Of a DNA stretch of 5,473 nucleotides, positions 4,967-5,473 are shown one piece after another. The position numbers and the translations under genes are program-made. The stretch spans positions 1 to 5,473 of the forward strand of contig JAHWJM010000200.1 in the NCBI GenBank assembly GCA_019348435.1, read 5' to 3'. Position 1 is the first letter of the stretch. Every line of letters starts with the position of its first letter. This stretch comes from Actinomycetota bacterium (GTDB lineage: Bacteria > Actinomycetota > Thermoleophilia > Solirubrobacterales > Solirubrobacteraceae). The notes under the pieces are model-generated. The model was given only the letters and a program-made list of their open reading frames with translations, was not told the DNA's origin and ran no database searches.

Positions 4967-5473
4967 TCAGTCCTCGAGCAGCCCCAGCAGCGCGCGCGAG
5001 GCGCGGCCGCGGTGGCTGATCGCGTCCTTCTCGCCGGGCGCGAGCTCCGCCATGGTGCGCCCGTCGGCGACGTCGTCGGGCAGGAAGGCGGGGTCGTAGC
5101 CGAAGCCGCCCTCGCCCCGCGGCCGTTCGGCGAGCCGGCCCTCGCAGCGCTCCTCGACGACGTGCGTGCGCCCGTCGGGCGTCGCGTACGCGAGTGCGCA
5201 CACGTATGCGACGCGGCGATCGCCGCCGGCCGGCACCGACTCCAGCAGCTTGTGGAGGTTCTGCTCGTCGGTCGCCCCTTCGCCCGCGAAGCGCGCCGAG
5301 CGGACGCCGGGCGCACCCCCGAGCGCCGCCGCCTCGATGCCCGAGTCGTCGGCGATCGCCGGCGTGCCGGTCGCCGCCGCGGCGACGCGCGCCTTGACGA
5401 GCGCGTTCGCGGCGAACGTGTCGCCGGTCTCCGGGGGCAGCACGACAACCTCGGGGAGCGGGATCAGCTCGTG
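4967..5473 (-). CDS. rdgB: XTP/dITP diphosphatase (RdgB/HAM1 family), 5' end cut by window edge
   Basis: A cytoplasmic house-cleaning pyrophosphatase that hydrolyses dITP, ITP and XTP to monophosphates so deaminated purines do not enter DNA or RNA. The visible 168 residues include ETGDTFAANALVKA (fragment 15-28), the catalytic DDSG (42-45), GGAPGVRSARFAG (52-64), GGFGYDPAF (122-130) and the base-recognition segment EKDAISHRGRA (148-158), all in family order and intact to the stop. The fragment begins HELIPLPEV, so the start and the N-terminal nucleotide-binding SxNxxK region (about 20-25 residues) lie beyond the right edge. An internal GTG at 5441-5443 is not the start, since in-frame coding continues to the window end and starting there would lose conserved sequence. 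It is followed 4 bp later by the CDF gene. Confidence 0.95.
   Translation of the reverse strand, partial: HELIPLPEVVVLPPETGDTFAANALVKARVAAAATGTPAIADDSGIEAAALGGAPGVRSARFAGEGATDEQNLHKLLESVPAGGDRRVAYVCALAYATPDGRTHVVEERCEGRLAERPRGEGGFGYDPAFLPDDVADGRTMAELAPGEKDAISHRGRASRALLGLLED
4971..4975 (-). promoter_or_regulatory. Shine-Dalgarno of the CDF transporter
   Basis: The minus strand reads GAGGA within the last codons of rdgB, 8 bases before the ATG at 4962. It supports this start over the much longer upstream open frame and indicates coupling of the transporter to rdgB translation. Confidence 0.6.

Noticed and set aside
4963..5448. N-terminal 162-residue extension of the CDF frame
   Set aside because: It is the out-of-frame translation of rdgB, rich in Arg/Ser/Pro. 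A Shine-Dalgarno and ATG mark the true start at 4962.

Overview
The window is very GC-rich DNA (roughly 70% or more by eye) with densely packed genes, GTG and TTG start codons, and 4-base stop/start overlaps. Together with a type-2 PyrF, an S11 D,D-carboxypeptidase carrying a membrane anchor and Arg-rich tail, and a short HU, this suggests a high-GC actinobacterium. A deep-branching lineage such as Thermoleophilia (Solirubrobacterales) would fit. That placement is inference from composition and gene style; no rRNA or other lineage marker is present.

Layout: seven of eight genes lie on the minus strand. Reading in the direction of transcription from the right edge, the first unit is rdgB (XTP/dITP diphosphatase, start lost beyond the window edge), followed 4 bp later by a CDF-family cation efflux transporter. 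A lone 47-residue hydrophobic protein on the plus strand converges on the transporter with a 7-bp gap. It diverges from an HU-family DNA-binding protein across a 95-bp spacer, the only intergenic stretch long enough to look like a promoter region. From HU leftward come pyrF (29 bp on), a membrane-anchored LysM protein (48 bp on), a D-alanyl-D-alanine carboxypeptidase (TTGA overlap) and a PfkB-family sugar-phosphate kinase (ATGA overlap, cut by the left edge).

Function: HU, pyrF, the LysM protein, the carboxypeptidase and the kinase look like one polycistronic unit joining nucleoid structure, pyrimidine synthesis, cell-wall remodelling and sugar metabolism. The tightest coupling is LysM-carboxypeptidase-kinase. 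The LysM protein and carboxypeptidase plausibly act at the same place, the outer face of the membrane against peptidoglycan. The rdgB/CDF pair combines nucleotide-pool sanitation with metal export.

This is mainly an ordinary housekeeping region. I see no mobile element, CRISPR array, RNA gene, phage or defence system, and no convincing terminator hairpin. No stretch longer than 300 bases lacks a gene. The modest points of interest are the orphan small membrane protein, the repeat-built Thr-rich linker of the LysM protein, the non-ATG start that decides whether the carboxypeptidase has a signal peptide, and the HU-pyrF neighbourhood.
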